64,000 bases of DNA from Methanolobus profundi (GCF_900114835.1 NZ_FOUJ01000002.1:16089-80088), one strand, 5' to 3'; counted from the first letter of the stretch, positions 1 through 8,377 are shown. The notes: generated by a model not told the origin, from the sequence alone. Made by a program: numbers and translations.

Positions 1-1737
1 ACATGGATTATAGGCGAAGATGATCAGACTGCAGAAGAATTAGATTTCGCATCTATAAGACAAGAAAATGGAGACTTTTTTGTTGATTTTGATAATCTTA
101 CAGGAGTCAATGGTAAAATAGAGTTATACGAAGATTCTCTAGTGGACCGCAGTAAGTCAAATGAGTTGGGAAGAAGTCATGGTATTTTTTTAATCGTCCG
201 AGGCCGTCTTGTAAATATAGATGATCCACTTTTGGGAATGCCAGCATTTTCCCATGGACCATTTAACAGATCAAGAATAGAGATACATGCTGATGGGTTG
301 GATGATAATCTGACTTCTACTCGTGAATCAATTAAAGAATCATTGCCCCTTGATCAATTAAAGGCGTATCTTAAAAAGAAATTCAATAACGAAGTCAAGA
401 AATACCATTTTGAAGAGCAAAATCGTTTGTCGAAGGAACAAAGTATTTCTTATAGGCTATCTCAGACTTCACTGACTCTTTCAAAGAGACCTCTCTATAC
501 ATTTGCAGAAAAATTCTATGATGGTGCAATAGTAAATCCTATTCTCATAGAAAAGCCTCCTCTTGATAAAAAAGAAGTTTTGTTGGAAGAACTTAAAAGA
601 GATGTATCCGGTGAGGAGTCAATCATCAAAAACATCGAATGGAGTATTTTAGGTTCTGGTGACCCAATTGGTAAACTTGATTTGACTAATGGAAATTTAA
701 AAATAAATCTTCTCCACCCCTATATTGCTAACTATAGTGATTCTTATAAAGATACATTACCCGTTCAATTTGTCGCCATTACAGAGGTCTTAACTGAAGC
801 TCATTTGTATGAACTTGGGGTTGACGAATCAATAGCAAATACTATTATGAGGCGAAGAGACAATACTTTAAGAAGACTATCACTGTCTGATCGTGAAGGA
901 GCCCCTGCGGTAGCTCAGATGCTTAGAGAAGCACAAGTTGATTCAACCGGTCTTGAAGATGCGGTACATCGAGCATTTCTTTCATTGGGTTTTGAGTCTA
1001 CAAAAATAGGTGGTCCTGGAAAACCTGATGGTAAAGCCGATGCAGTTCTTGGATATATAAATGAAACTATGCACAATAATTATTCTCTAACATATGATGC
1101 AAAAAGCACATCAAAAGAGAAAATTACAGCAGGCACTGCTAGGATTTCTTCGATAAAAAGACATCAGACTGATTATAATGCTGACTACTCTGTTGTAATT
1201 GCTATTGATTATGAAGGTAGAAACGATCCGAATAGTGCTATTTCAAAAGAATCAAAACAACAAAAAGTGACTATTATGACTGTTCAGGACTTGAGCAGAC
1301 TTTTATTGCTATCTGTACCTAAGCAGATTGGACTTTTAAAAATAAGAGATTTATTTGAAACATGTCATACTCCTGCAGAAGTTACTGAATGGATTGATAG
1401 TGTTGAATCTGAAGAAATAACCATAGGCCCCATAGGAGATATCTTGGAAGCGATTTATGATTTACAACTAAATGATACCGAGCCGCCGGAGTTTGCAGCG
1501 GTACGTCTAAAAGTAAACTCTATTAATGGTAATTCTTTGTCTAAGAAAGAATTACAGTCACTTATTGAAAGCTTAAAGGTATTAGTGCCTGGTTTCATAG
1601 ATATAGAGGGAGAACGTGTAGGTATCCAAGGCACCCCTTCTAGAATACAACGTGTTATCAATCATGCAATAGGCAGCGTACCTAGTGATTTACAGAAAAT
1701 GTATTTATCCGCTTTTTCTTCAAAAGTAGAAAATTAA
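1..1737 (+). CDS. 5'-truncated protein with C-terminal PD-(D/E)XK nuclease-like domain; candidate GHKL-ATPase nuclease
   Basis: The reading frame is open from base 1, so the N-terminus lies outside the window; 578 residues are visible. An internal GTG at 142 is an alternative start but has no good ribosome binding site. The part encoded at about 175-360 looks like the S5-like transducer region after an HSP90/MORC-type (GHKL) ATPase domain (short motif HADGLDDNL, then TRESIK), but the ATP-binding motifs would lie upstream and cannot be seen. At about 950-1260 a nuclease-like fold is suggested by a glycine-rich loop with Asp (codon at 1027) followed by YDAKST (Asp codon at 1096, Lys two codons on), the spacing of a PD-(D/E)XK active site. 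Such fusions are known among restriction and defence proteins (MORC/MutL-like ATPases of restriction systems). Partners are not visible. The nuclease reading is moderately supported, the ATPase reading only inferred. Confidence 0.6.
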   Translation, partial: TWIIGEDDQTAEELDFASIRQENGDFFVDFDNLTGVNGKIELYEDSLVDRSKSNELGRSHGIFLIVRGRLVNIDDPLLGMPAFSHGPFNRSRIEIHADGLDDNLTSTRESIKESLPLDQLKAYLKKKFNNEVKKYHFEEQNRLSKEQSISYRLSQTSLTLSKRPLYTFAEKFYDGAIVNPILIEKPPLDKKEVLLEELKRDVSGEESIIKNIEWSILGSGDPIGKLDLTNGNLKINLLHPYIANYSDSYKDTLPVQFVAITEVLTEAHLYELGVDESIANTIMRRRDNTLRRLSLSDREGAPAVAQMLREAQVDSTGLEDAVHRAFLSLGFESTKIGGPGKPDGKADAVLGYINETMHNNYSLTYDAKSTSKEKITAGTARISSIKRHQTDYNADYSVVIAIDYEGRNDPNSAISKESKQQKVTIMTVQDLSRLLLLSVPKQIGLLKIRDLFETCHTPAEVTEWIDSVESEEITIGPIGDILEAIYDLQLNDTEPPEFAAVRLKVNSINGNSLSKKELQSLIESLKVLVPGFIDIEGERVGIQGTPSRIQRVINHAIGSVPSDLQKMYLSAFSSKVEN

Positions 1738-1800
1738 TTGCTGTGATATCCAGCAGCCGATGATCGAGTTAGACATGTATTGTCCTTACAGAAAACATCT

Positions 1801-1991
1801 GTATTTTGTTGAAGGAAGCAAGCAGATCGCTTAATCCACAACTCATATATAAGTACGAACACATTTTAAATTGTAGACTTTACTTTGTTTTTAGTCAAAT
1901 GATTAGTACTTTGTTGAGGGAAAAAGCAGTCTGTTCTACCCACAACTTATATATAAACAAAAATCCTGTTTTACGATGTAGGCTTTTAACT
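1801..1991. repeat. Imperfect tandem duplication, two ~85-bp copies
   Basis: Copy A (1801-1884) and copy B (1906-1991) can be aligned over their whole length with only a few short gaps and roughly 70 % identity by eye. Both begin with GTAYTTTGTTGARGGAA, contain CCACAACTYATATATAA in the middle and end with a GTAGRCTTT-like block. Each middle block looks like an archaeal TATA box. No convincing protein is encoded here. Confidence 0.6.
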
Positions 1992-1995
1992 ATAT

Positions 1996-2016
1996 TGCCG
2001 GCCCCCAACCTCGGCA
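1996..2016 (+). terminator. GC-rich hairpin, possible terminator
   Basis: A TGCCG arm (1996-2000) pairs with CGGCA (2012-2016), followed at once by TTTT. It closes the duplicated stretch 1801-1991. The stem is only five pairs, so the call is weak. Confidence 0.3.
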
Positions 2017-2120
2017 TTTTCCTGGTGAATAGAAGCCTATTTGAGAATCACAATTACTAATTCTGCAATTAAATATATGTGCTATGAGGTCTTAATGTAA
2101 TACAGTGAACGTGTAGGCAT

Positions 2121-2226
2121 TGCACTGAGTGCATTAAGCCCGCCCGGGGCTCATGACTCTAATTCTTCTGATAACCAAGATCTCATATAGGTTATCCTGC
2201 AACTATGAAACAGTAACTTGCAGGTG
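2121..2226 (+). promoter_or_regulatory. Structured leader: consecutive hairpins, the last enclosing part of the ribosome binding site
   Basis: Four inverted repeats follow one another: TGCACT/AGTGCA (2121-2133), AGCCC/GGGCT (2137-2151), GATAACC/GGTTATC (2170-2196) and CCTGCAA/TTGCAGG (2196-2224). The 3' arm of the last one contains the first three bases of the AGGTG Shine-Dalgarno (2222-2226) of the small membrane protein gene starting at 2234. A TATA-like AAATATAT sits at about 2080. Together this looks like a folded 5' leader that could control translation; no named riboswitch family is recognised. Confidence 0.45.
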
Positions 2227-2233
2227 CATAGCA

Positions 2234-2416
2234 TTGAATGTTAAAGAGATCATTCTGGTAATAGTAATAATTCTGGCCGCTTTTTTCCTGCTGGATGCTT
2301 TCCTTGGCCTGATAGGTGCATTTTACCATCTGGCATTCAGTTTTGTGAATCTTCTTGTCGTATTCACTATCATAGTTCTGGGAATAATGGCTGTAGTGAA
2401 GTTGTTGTTCAAGTGA
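2234..2416 (+). CDS. Small two-helix membrane protein
   Basis: A 60-residue hydrophobic protein. The TTG start at 2234 is chosen because AGGTG lies 7 bases upstream and because residues encoded further upstream are not protein-like. Two hydrophobic stretches are visible, roughly residues 5-28 and 36-58, separated by a short segment and ending in KLLFK, so the protein should span the membrane twice with a basic end. No family is recognised and no catalytic residues are seen. It is preceded by a highly structured leader and followed 81 bases later by the two-gene unit at 2498-4162, which has its own ribosome binding site. Confidence 0.6.
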   Translation: MNVKEIILVIVIILAAFFLLDAFLGLIGAFYHLAFSFVNLLVVFTIIVLGIMAVVKLLFK

Positions 2417-2497
2417 TACAGAAAACTCAAAAACGCTATATACTGCCGACCACATAATTTCATATAGCTCATTATCAAAGTGGGAGGAGGGAGTAGA

Positions 2498-2920
2498 ATG
2501 AGTAGTGTGATCAATTTTCGTCTGGATATAACAAAAGAAGACCTGAGAACAGAGCAGGAACTTTCCAGAGATACAGACGAATTCAACATAGATAATATCG
2601 AACCCATTACAAGTCTGCCAGGGGAACCGCTGGAAGAAGCACGTTTTGTGGAACCGATAACTGCGCTTGTTGGTGCAACCGTCCTGTACCTCGCAAAGCG
2701 TATGATAGACCATTGGTTCAAAGAAAAGGAACAGGGAGTTATGATGGACCTGAGAGAAGTGCCACCCCTTATATCCCGTATTGCTGGCATACCAACTGGT
2801 TTTCTTGTGATCATTGACAAGGACGGACAGGCCACAACCCATAAAGTGGAGTACGATAAAGGCGATGATGAGGCATTGAGATCCATGATGTCCGTATTGA
2901 ACCTGGCATTGAACCAATAA
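2498..2920 (+). CDS. Uncharacterised 140-residue protein, partner of the downstream HESIH protein
   Basis: The ATG at 2498 is preferred over the in-frame GTG at 2480 because GGAGGAGGG lies just before it. The 140-residue product has an acidic N-terminal third rich in Asp/Glu, a short hydrophobic stretch near the middle (PITALVGATVLYLAK) followed by a charged helix, and a C-terminal alpha/beta-like segment (GFLVIIDKDG...). No known family or active site is recognised. The stop is 15 bases from the next gene, so the two are almost certainly cotranscribed. The hydrophobic stretch could be a single membrane helix or a buried one. Confidence 0.6.
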   Translation: MSSVINFRLDITKEDLRTEQELSRDTDEFNIDNIEPITSLPGEPLEEARFVEPITALVGATVLYLAKRMIDHWFKEKEQGVMMDLREVPPLISRIAGIPTGFLVIIDKDGQATTHKVEYDKGDDEALRSMMSVLNLALNQ

Positions 2921-2935
2921 GGGGATCAAAGCCCA

Positions 2936-4162
2936 ATGAGCAATAATTTTGAATACCTGAGCGGATCCATAAATATTTCTGCACCGCTGCCTGATATTTT
3001 GCAGAAAAAAGGACTGGACCCATTCTATGAAGACCCCAACAACGATGAATGGGGTGATATGCTCTGCCGTGTCCTCTATCATGAATCCATCCATTTCTGG
3101 CAATTACTTGCCTCAGGTTACCTGGCCAACCTGGTCAGTGATGAATGGAGGCGCCTGGACCATTTTGAACAAAATAAAGAGATACTTCCGAAAAGTGACC
3201 TTTCAAATAACTATACCAGTCGTACTGGTGACAGACCTTTTTCACCATATGAACTTACAGAATGCTGGGCTCGATATTGGGACGTACATACTCGCAGTCC
3301 TGCACGGATCATACAGGAAGAAGGAATTGGGACCGATGACCCGGAGAATAATGACAATGGAGCATTCGGCACCTATTCATGGATAGAATATGACACAGTA
3401 ATGCAAAAAGGAGAGGATTCCCATCTTTATGCCCGACCATACAGATGGTTGCTGGACAGAGCATCAGGGAATAGTTATCTGATCTCACTCCTATTTCCAG
3501 TAATAACCCATGCTTCTTTTGGCAGTCCTGACCCTGTCGGTGTTTTTACTGGTTGTTTTGAACGTGCAACACAGGAAGATATAACAAATGAGATAATGGA
3601 ACATCGTTCCGGCAATATTAACTTTGACTGGATCAATAGCTGGACATTTGCCTGGGATAAGATAGTGTTGCCAACGATCGAAGAGAAGAACTTACCTCTT
3701 TATACAAGTGGCTTTGATGTGCTTCAGAGAGGAACACTGGGAACTCATCCTATATATAGCGAATATCTTGAAAAAGCGCAAGTATTATGGAAATTTGTGA
3801 AGCTGGCAAATATGCTCGATGTACAAGATGAAGCGCAATTATCTGAGATATCCATGGAGCATATTGAAGAACATGCAATAACACAAGCAGCGGCACAAGA
3901 CCCGTGGATCATTTTTGCTCTACCGGGTCAGCCACACTACCGGCATTTGTTAGGCCACTATCTGTCTCCCCCAATTGTAAGGTTCAAGAATTTCACATAT
4001 TCCACCAATAGAGGAGCCAGTATGTGGGGATCTGATGATCAGCCGAATGGATCAGAGGATCTTTTCGAATTGAGATCAAGCGAACTGAACATCAGGATAA
4101 GGAAGTTTCGAGCAGCTGAAAAAGCTCATTCACTGGGACTTCCACTCAATGCATTCGAATAA
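2936..4162 (+). CDS. Uncharacterised protein with HESIH zinc-peptidase-like motif
   Basis: A 408-residue protein beginning at ATG 2936 shortly after a GGGGATC ribosome binding site. Near residue 50 the sequence LYHESIHFWQ fits the HExxH zinc-binding motif of many metallopeptidases; about 60 residues later TECWARYWDVH could supply a further ligand (Glu or His). No signal peptide or membrane helix is visible, so it should be cytoplasmic. The rest is rich in Trp, Tyr and Asp and is not recognised. It follows the 140-residue gene by 15 bases and is followed by about 115 bases before tatA. Whether it is a peptidase, or uses the HExxH site for another reaction, cannot be decided from the sequence. 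Confidence 0.6.
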   Translation: MSNNFEYLSGSINISAPLPDILQKKGLDPFYEDPNNDEWGDMLCRVLYHESIHFWQLLASGYLANLVSDEWRRLDHFEQNKEILPKSDLSNNYTSRTGDRPFSPYELTECWARYWDVHTRSPARIIQEEGIGTDDPENNDNGAFGTYSWIEYDTVMQKGEDSHLYARPYRWLLDRASGNSYLISLLFPVITHASFGSPDPVGVFTGCFERATQEDITNEIMEHRSGNINFDWINSWTFAWDKIVLPTIEEKNLPLYTSGFDVLQRGTLGTHPIYSEYLEKAQVLWKFVKLANMLDVQDEAQLSEISMEHIEEHAITQAAAQDPWIIFALPGQPHYRHLLGHYLSPPIVRFKNFTYSTNRGASMWGSDDQPNGSEDLFELRSSELNIRIRKFRAAEKAHSLGLPLNAFE

Positions 4163-4278
4163 AGATCTCCTTTGATATTATAATAAATATAGATAATGTG
4201 AAGAATTAACTATATTGAAAACTAAACTATTATCACAGGATAAACAACTAAAAATAAAGAACAAGTGGATGGTGGAAA

Positions 4279-4581
4279 ATGATAGGTGGACTGGGACCCA
4301 GTGAACTTCTGATCATATTTGCAGTACTGCTCTTACTTTTTGGTGCAAGCAAACTTCCTGAACTGGCACGTTCCATGGGATCTTCCATGGGAGAGTTCAA
4401 GAAAGCAAAGAAAGAATCAGAACTATCAGTAAGGGATTTTGAGAACTCCATAAAGGATGCAGACTCAGAGAGCGAGAAAACATCCATAATAGAACAAACT
4501 GCCCTGAACCTTGGCATTGATACAAAGGGAAAGAACGAGGATGAACTCCTTGCCGAGATCAATGAAATGCTGAAAAAGTAA
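4279..4581 (+). CDS. tatA: Twin-arginine translocase subunit TatA/TatB type
   Basis: A 100-residue protein with the classic TatA layout: a very short N-terminus (MIGGLGPSE), one hydrophobic helix ending in LLFGASKLPELARS, and an amphipathic helix (SMGEFKKAKKESE) with an acidic tail. The FG-x-x-KLPEL hinge is diagnostic. TatA forms the pore of the Tat system, which exports folded cofactor-containing proteins across the cytoplasmic membrane. It lies 224 bases upstream of a hydrogenase small subunit carrying a Tat signal, which suggests a dedicated or co-evolved export component. No TatC is present in the window. The start has GGTGGAAA just upstream (4268-4278). Confidence 0.9.
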   Translation: MIGGLGPSELLIIFAVLLLLFGASKLPELARSMGSSMGEFKKAKKESELSVRDFENSIKDADSESEKTSIIEQTALNLGIDTKGKNEDELLAEINEMLKK

Positions 4582-4759
4582 GCATCATACTCTTACTATC
4601 AGTTCACCGACTGCCATGTCTGAATGACGAAACTTCCAACAGATCGCGTGCATCTCTAAAAGGAAGACCTCACATCCTACCGAAAGGTACAGCTTAGCTT
4701 TTTTCCCCTATGATCGATGATGGCTGTACAAATGGGTTCTGCAAAAATTCAGTCCAAAC

Positions 4760-4790
4760 AAATATAAAATACATATGATCATAGTATCAT
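4760..4790 (+). promoter_or_regulatory. Probable promoter of the hydrogenase operon with overlapping inverted repeat
   Basis: An AT-rich TATA-like box AAATATAAAAT (4760-4770) lies about 36 bases before the GTG of the small subunit. Directly downstream ATGAT (4775-4779) and ATCAT (4786-4790) form a short inverted repeat near the expected transcription start, a plausible repressor site. No other element is seen in the 224-base gap after tatA. Confidence 0.4.
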
Positions 4791-4805
4791 GGGGGCAATT
4801 GATCC

Positions 4806-6005
4806 GTGGGTGAATTAGAGAATACTGACTTTTTGAGCATGGACCGTCGAACATTTCTCAAGGTCGTGGGTGCCATGGGAGCATCGGCTTTCCTGGGACT
4901 GCACCGTTCAGAGATATCAAAAGCGCTTGAACTATCAAAGACCAGGGTCATATGGATACATGGGGCTGAATGTACCGGCTGTTCCGAATCCGTTCTGAAT
5001 GGCAGGGATCCCGATATTTTCCAGGCGATACAAAAACTAAGTGTTGATATTGCCTACCATGAAATGCTGATCCAACAACAAGGGATCTTTGTTGACGGTG
5101 AACTTGCATCCACATCCGAGCTGAACTCAGAGATCATGCTGGATGAAGCTATCGAGGAAGGCGGCTACATACTTGTTGTCGAGGGTGCTATTGCCAACGG
5201 ACCTGATGGCACCGGAAAATATTGCATGTACGGAGAACGTACTTTCAAGGAATTGTTCACCAAAGCTGCAAGTAACGCAACTTTTGTACTGGCCATAGGG
5301 ATGTGTGCCACATACGGCGGGATAAATTCAGCGAACAGTGAGATCGTTGACCTCATGGACTTCAGGGGCGTGGCGTTCCTTAGAAGAGACCCTTCAAAAG
5401 GAATGCTGACAGAGCTTGGCATTGACAGACCGGTGATAAATATAGCCGGATGTCCTTCTAACCCTGACTGGGTACTTCTGACACTTGCCGCCGTGATACT
5501 TGGAAAGATCGACATCAATGATCCTGATCCAATTCTGGATGAATTCAAACGACCCCTTGTATTCTTCCCTGAAAACGTTACTCTGCACTGGAACTGCCCA
5601 CGCAGAGGATATTATGATATTGGACAGTTCGACACTGAGTTCTCAGGAGATGCATGTCTATGGAAGCTTGGTTGCAAAGGACCCTACACTCATTCAGATT
5701 GTGCTCTTCGAAAATGGAACGGCTCAGTGAATATGTGCACACAGGCAGGGTCTCCATGTATTTCCTGCTGTGAACCCGGATTTTTCGATAATTCAACTCC
5801 TTTCTATAAAAATGTCCAGACCGTAGCTCCTTCTAACAGTGAAACGGACAGCTCATTTCCTTCCAATGAAAATAACGAAGATACGATCACACCAGCTGCA
5901 ATTGGCCTGGGTGCCACAGCAGGGGCCACAGTCATCGGTTCTGCAGCTTATGCCGCCCGCCGGATAGTTCAAAAAGATGATAACAAAAAGGAGATGGATC
6001 AATGA
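4806..6005 (+). CDS. vhtG: Group 1 [NiFe] hydrogenase small subunit (VhtG/VhoG-like)
   Basis: A 399-residue iron-sulfur subunit that carries electrons away from the NiFe site. A Tat signal is visible at residues 13-19 (DRRTFLK) followed by a hydrophobic stretch, so the protein is exported folded. Cluster ligands follow: ECTGCSES (proximal), GMCATYGG, AGCPSNPDW, then WNCPRRGYYD and a Cys-rich region at 5650-5790 for the medial and distal clusters. Near the C-terminus an Ala/Gly-rich helix followed by RR and Lys residues is the membrane anchor typical of group 1 hydrogenases. GTG 4806 is used; ATG 4839 directly before the RR motif is an alternative. It overlaps the large subunit gene by 4 bases (ATGA). 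The Vht/Vho identity is inferred; another group 1 subtype is possible. Confidence 0.85.
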   Translation: MGELENTDFLSMDRRTFLKVVGAMGASAFLGLHRSEISKALELSKTRVIWIHGAECTGCSESVLNGRDPDIFQAIQKLSVDIAYHEMLIQQQGIFVDGELASTSELNSEIMLDEAIEEGGYILVVEGAIANGPDGTGKYCMYGERTFKELFTKAASNATFVLAIGMCATYGGINSANSEIVDLMDFRGVAFLRRDPSKGMLTELGIDRPVINIAGCPSNPDWVLLTLAAVILGKIDINDPDPILDEFKRPLVFFPENVTLHWNCPRRGYYDIGQFDTEFSGDACLWKLGCKGPYTHSDCALRKWNGSVNMCTQAGSPCISCCEPGFFDNSTPFYKNVQTVAPSNSETDSSFPSNENNEDTITPAAIGLGATAGATVIGSAAYAARRIVQKDDNKKEMDQ

Positions 6006-7795
6006 CCAATGTCACAATAGACCCATTAACACGTATTCAGGGTCATTTTCGTTTGTCCACTGAAGTAAATGAGAATGGGGTCATCACAGATGCACAGAGC
6101 TCAGGAATGCTCTTCAGGGGACTTGAGCGCATACTTGTGAACCGCGACCCGAGGGATGCAGCACGTATCACGCAAAGGGTATGTGGTGTCTGTCCGACAG
6201 CTCATGCAATAACATCTGCAAATGCTCTGGAGGATCTTTTTGGGATCGCGGACCAGATACCAAAGGATGCCCTTGTTACAAGGAATATCATGCAGTCCCT
6301 GAATATGATAGACAGCCATGCCACGCATACCTATGCGCTCTGGCTACCCGATCTGGTGAACCCTGCATACAGGGACGTCTTTGCCACTGCTGACAATATG
6401 GGAACTATGCTGTGGAGGGAATTACTTCATCGTTTTGCTCCTTTAAGCTACAAGATAGACGGTATATCCATACCACCGGGTCAGGCATATGTGAATGCTA
6501 TCAAAGAAAAGAGAAGACTTCATGGATCCATAGCTCTTATTGCCGGAAAGATGCCTCACCAGATGTCGACCATTTTCGGAGGTGTCACCTATAAGCCAAC
6601 GGTCGCAGATATTGGAAAACTCACCTACTACCATCAACAGTTAATGGATTTTGTTGACAAATATACGCTAGGTATCGATCACAGTACATGGCTGGACAAC
6701 ACTTACAGAGCATCTTCGCCCCAGCGTGCGGTGGAGTTTGTCACCGGGCACCTTCAGGAACTCACAGAGAGTTCAATGAGCTCAAATGACTTCTCATATT
6801 CTGCCGGATGGGGGGACATTGACATGTTGTTAGCATTTGGTTCTGAGACTATAGGTGAAGATATCCTGGGCCTTCCTGTCAGTTTTAAATTTGACAGAAC
6901 AGGAACCTACAGTGATCCAGCGAATATAGGGTTCCTGTCCTATGGTGCCTATTATGACGTGGAGAATGGAGATGGATATGATCCTCTGAAATTTGGTCAG
7001 AACAGTTTTCATAAAGCTGCTTTTATTACCGGTTCACTTGAACACAAAAAGTTTGACCACATGAAAATAACCGAAGAGGTATCCCACTCATTCTATACAG
7101 GCGAGGGTGATGATCATCCCTTCGATGGAGACACAGAACCTGTGAGAAATGCTGATGAGATAGATTACCATGGCGGTAGTCAAAGCAAATACACGTGGAT
7201 AAAGGCACCACGATACGAGGGTGTTCCCTGTGAAGTAGGCCCCATTGCCCGCATGATAGCAATGCAAGAGCCACTGACCACGGGTCTGATGAATACGTTT
7301 TCAGATAATGGTCATCCTGCGGTCAATACTTACATAAGGATGGTGGCAAGAGTGCAGGAGATGCTTATTCTTTTAGAAAGACTTATCCAATGGGTAACAT
7401 CTGACCTTGACCCTGATGGAAGGTTCAGTGTTCCGATAGATATGAGCATGGCAAAGGACTCTCAGGGTGTCGGGCTCTGGGAAGGTGCCCGCGGTGCCCT
7501 GGGCCATTGGATAAAGACCGGCACTGATTCTAAGGTCTCAAAATACCAGATGGTTGTGCCTACCACATGGAATGCATCCCCAAGGGACAGTAACGGGATC
7601 CCGGGTCCTATAGAACAGGCCCTTATAGGTACAAAAGTATCAGCGGCTGAAAATATGCTTGGTATCGACAACTCGAATCCCACAGGTATATTGCACACTT
7701 CAAGAGCATACGACCCCTGTATTGCATGTGCCGTGCATACCATTGACCTGAGACAGAAAGATGGCAAAGGCGAACGTGTCTTTGATATCGTTTAA
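6002..7795 (+). CDS. vhtA: Group 1 [NiFe] hydrogenase large subunit (VhtA/VhoA-like)
   Basis: A 597-residue catalytic subunit that binds the NiFe(CN)2CO site and splits H2. The N-terminal nickel motif RVCGVCPTAHA lies near residue 60 and the C-terminal motif DPCIACAVH near residue 578; 18 residues follow the final His and must be removed by a maturation protease, which is encoded next. The N-terminus TIDPLTRIQGHFR is typical of the family. ATG 6002 overlaps the small subunit stop. The large subunit has no signal of its own and should be co-exported with the Tat-carrying small subunit. In canonical vho/vht operons a cytochrome b gene (vhtC) follows; here the protease gene comes directly after instead. 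Confidence 0.9.
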   Translation: MTNVTIDPLTRIQGHFRLSTEVNENGVITDAQSSGMLFRGLERILVNRDPRDAARITQRVCGVCPTAHAITSANALEDLFGIADQIPKDALVTRNIMQSLNMIDSHATHTYALWLPDLVNPAYRDVFATADNMGTMLWRELLHRFAPLSYKIDGISIPPGQAYVNAIKEKRRLHGSIALIAGKMPHQMSTIFGGVTYKPTVADIGKLTYYHQQLMDFVDKYTLGIDHSTWLDNTYRASSPQRAVEFVTGHLQELTESSMSSNDFSYSAGWGDIDMLLAFGSETIGEDILGLPVSFKFDRTGTYSDPANIGFLSYGAYYDVENGDGYDPLKFGQNSFHKAAFITGSLEHKKFDHMKITEEVSHSFYTGEGDDHPFDGDTEPVRNADEIDYHGGSQSKYTWIKAPRYEGVPCEVGPIARMIAMQEPLTTGLMNTFSDNGHPAVNTYIRMVARVQEMLILLERLIQWVTSDLDPDGRFSVPIDMSMAKDSQGVGLWEGARGALGHWIKTGTDSKVSKYQMVVPTTWNASPRDSNGIPGPIEQALIGTKVSAAENMLGIDNSNPTGILHTSRAYDPCIACAVHTIDLRQKDGKGERVFDIV

Positions 7796-7873
7796 GGGAT
7801 AAGGAACACAAAAAATAGTAAGAACGGTAGCATAAGAATATTCTTTTTAAAGCCACCCGGAAAGGAACTAATT

Positions 7874-8377
7874 CTGAGGACTGATCTTACGATACGCATA
7901 CTGGGATTTGGGAATCCCCTTATGGGGGACGATGGTATCGGCATCCATGTGATCGAGCATTTGAAACAGATGCACGCAGAACTTCCGGATAATGTGGAAG
8001 TTATAGATGCCGGAGTCTGCGGATTTGATGCACTTGGTCTGCTGGAAGGTGCTGAAAAACTGATAATCGTTGATTCGGTAAAAGGTGTGGGAGACATTGG
8101 ATCGATACATCGATTCGTAATGGATGACATAAGGAAAGCCACATCAAGATGTCATTTATCGCTCCATGGGACATGTCTTGCAGATGTACTCTGCATGGCT
8201 GAACATATACAGGAAATTCCAGAGGAACTCATTATATTTGCTGTTGAGGTTGACAGGACAGATGATATATCACTCTGCATCTCCGACAGGGTGCAAGCTT
8301 CCCTGAATGAAATTGTGACATCCATCCTTGATGAACTTGGTTCAGGAGCAGTTACTGAGCAGTACATTCAGAAATAA
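7874..8377 (+). CDS. vhtD: Hydrogenase maturation protease (VhtD/HycI family), non-canonical start
   Basis: The family hallmark ILGFGNPLMGDDGIG is encoded at about 7898-7942, so the protein must start before the first ATG (7922), which lies inside the motif. No ATG, GTG or TTG exists in this frame between the vhtA stop (7793-7795) and 7922. A CTG at 7874 has AAGGA seven bases upstream (7862-7866) and gives the normal short N-terminal extension, so it is the best candidate; ATT at 7871 is another. The product, about 167 residues, is the nickel-dependent endopeptidase that trims the large subunit after nickel insertion. Conserved acidic residues GDD and DA-VCGFDAL plus the later LHGTCLADVL segment fit the family. 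The boundary, not the identity, is uncertain. Confidence 0.75.
   Translation: MRTDLTIRILGFGNPLMGDDGIGIHVIEHLKQMHAELPDNVEVIDAGVCGFDALGLLEGAEKLIIVDSVKGVGDIGSIHRFVMDDIRKATSRCHLSLHGTCLADVLCMAEHIQEIPEELIIFAVEVDRTDDISLCISDRVQASLNEIVTSILDELGSGAVTEQYIQK

Noticed and set aside
1806..2060. 84-codon plus-strand reading frame with TTG start
   Set aside because: It lies inside the duplicated non-coding blocks, has no ribosome binding site and no protein-like composition.
2192..3103. 303-codon minus-strand reading frame
   Set aside because: It is antisense to three better-supported plus-strand genes with ribosome binding sites and plausible products.
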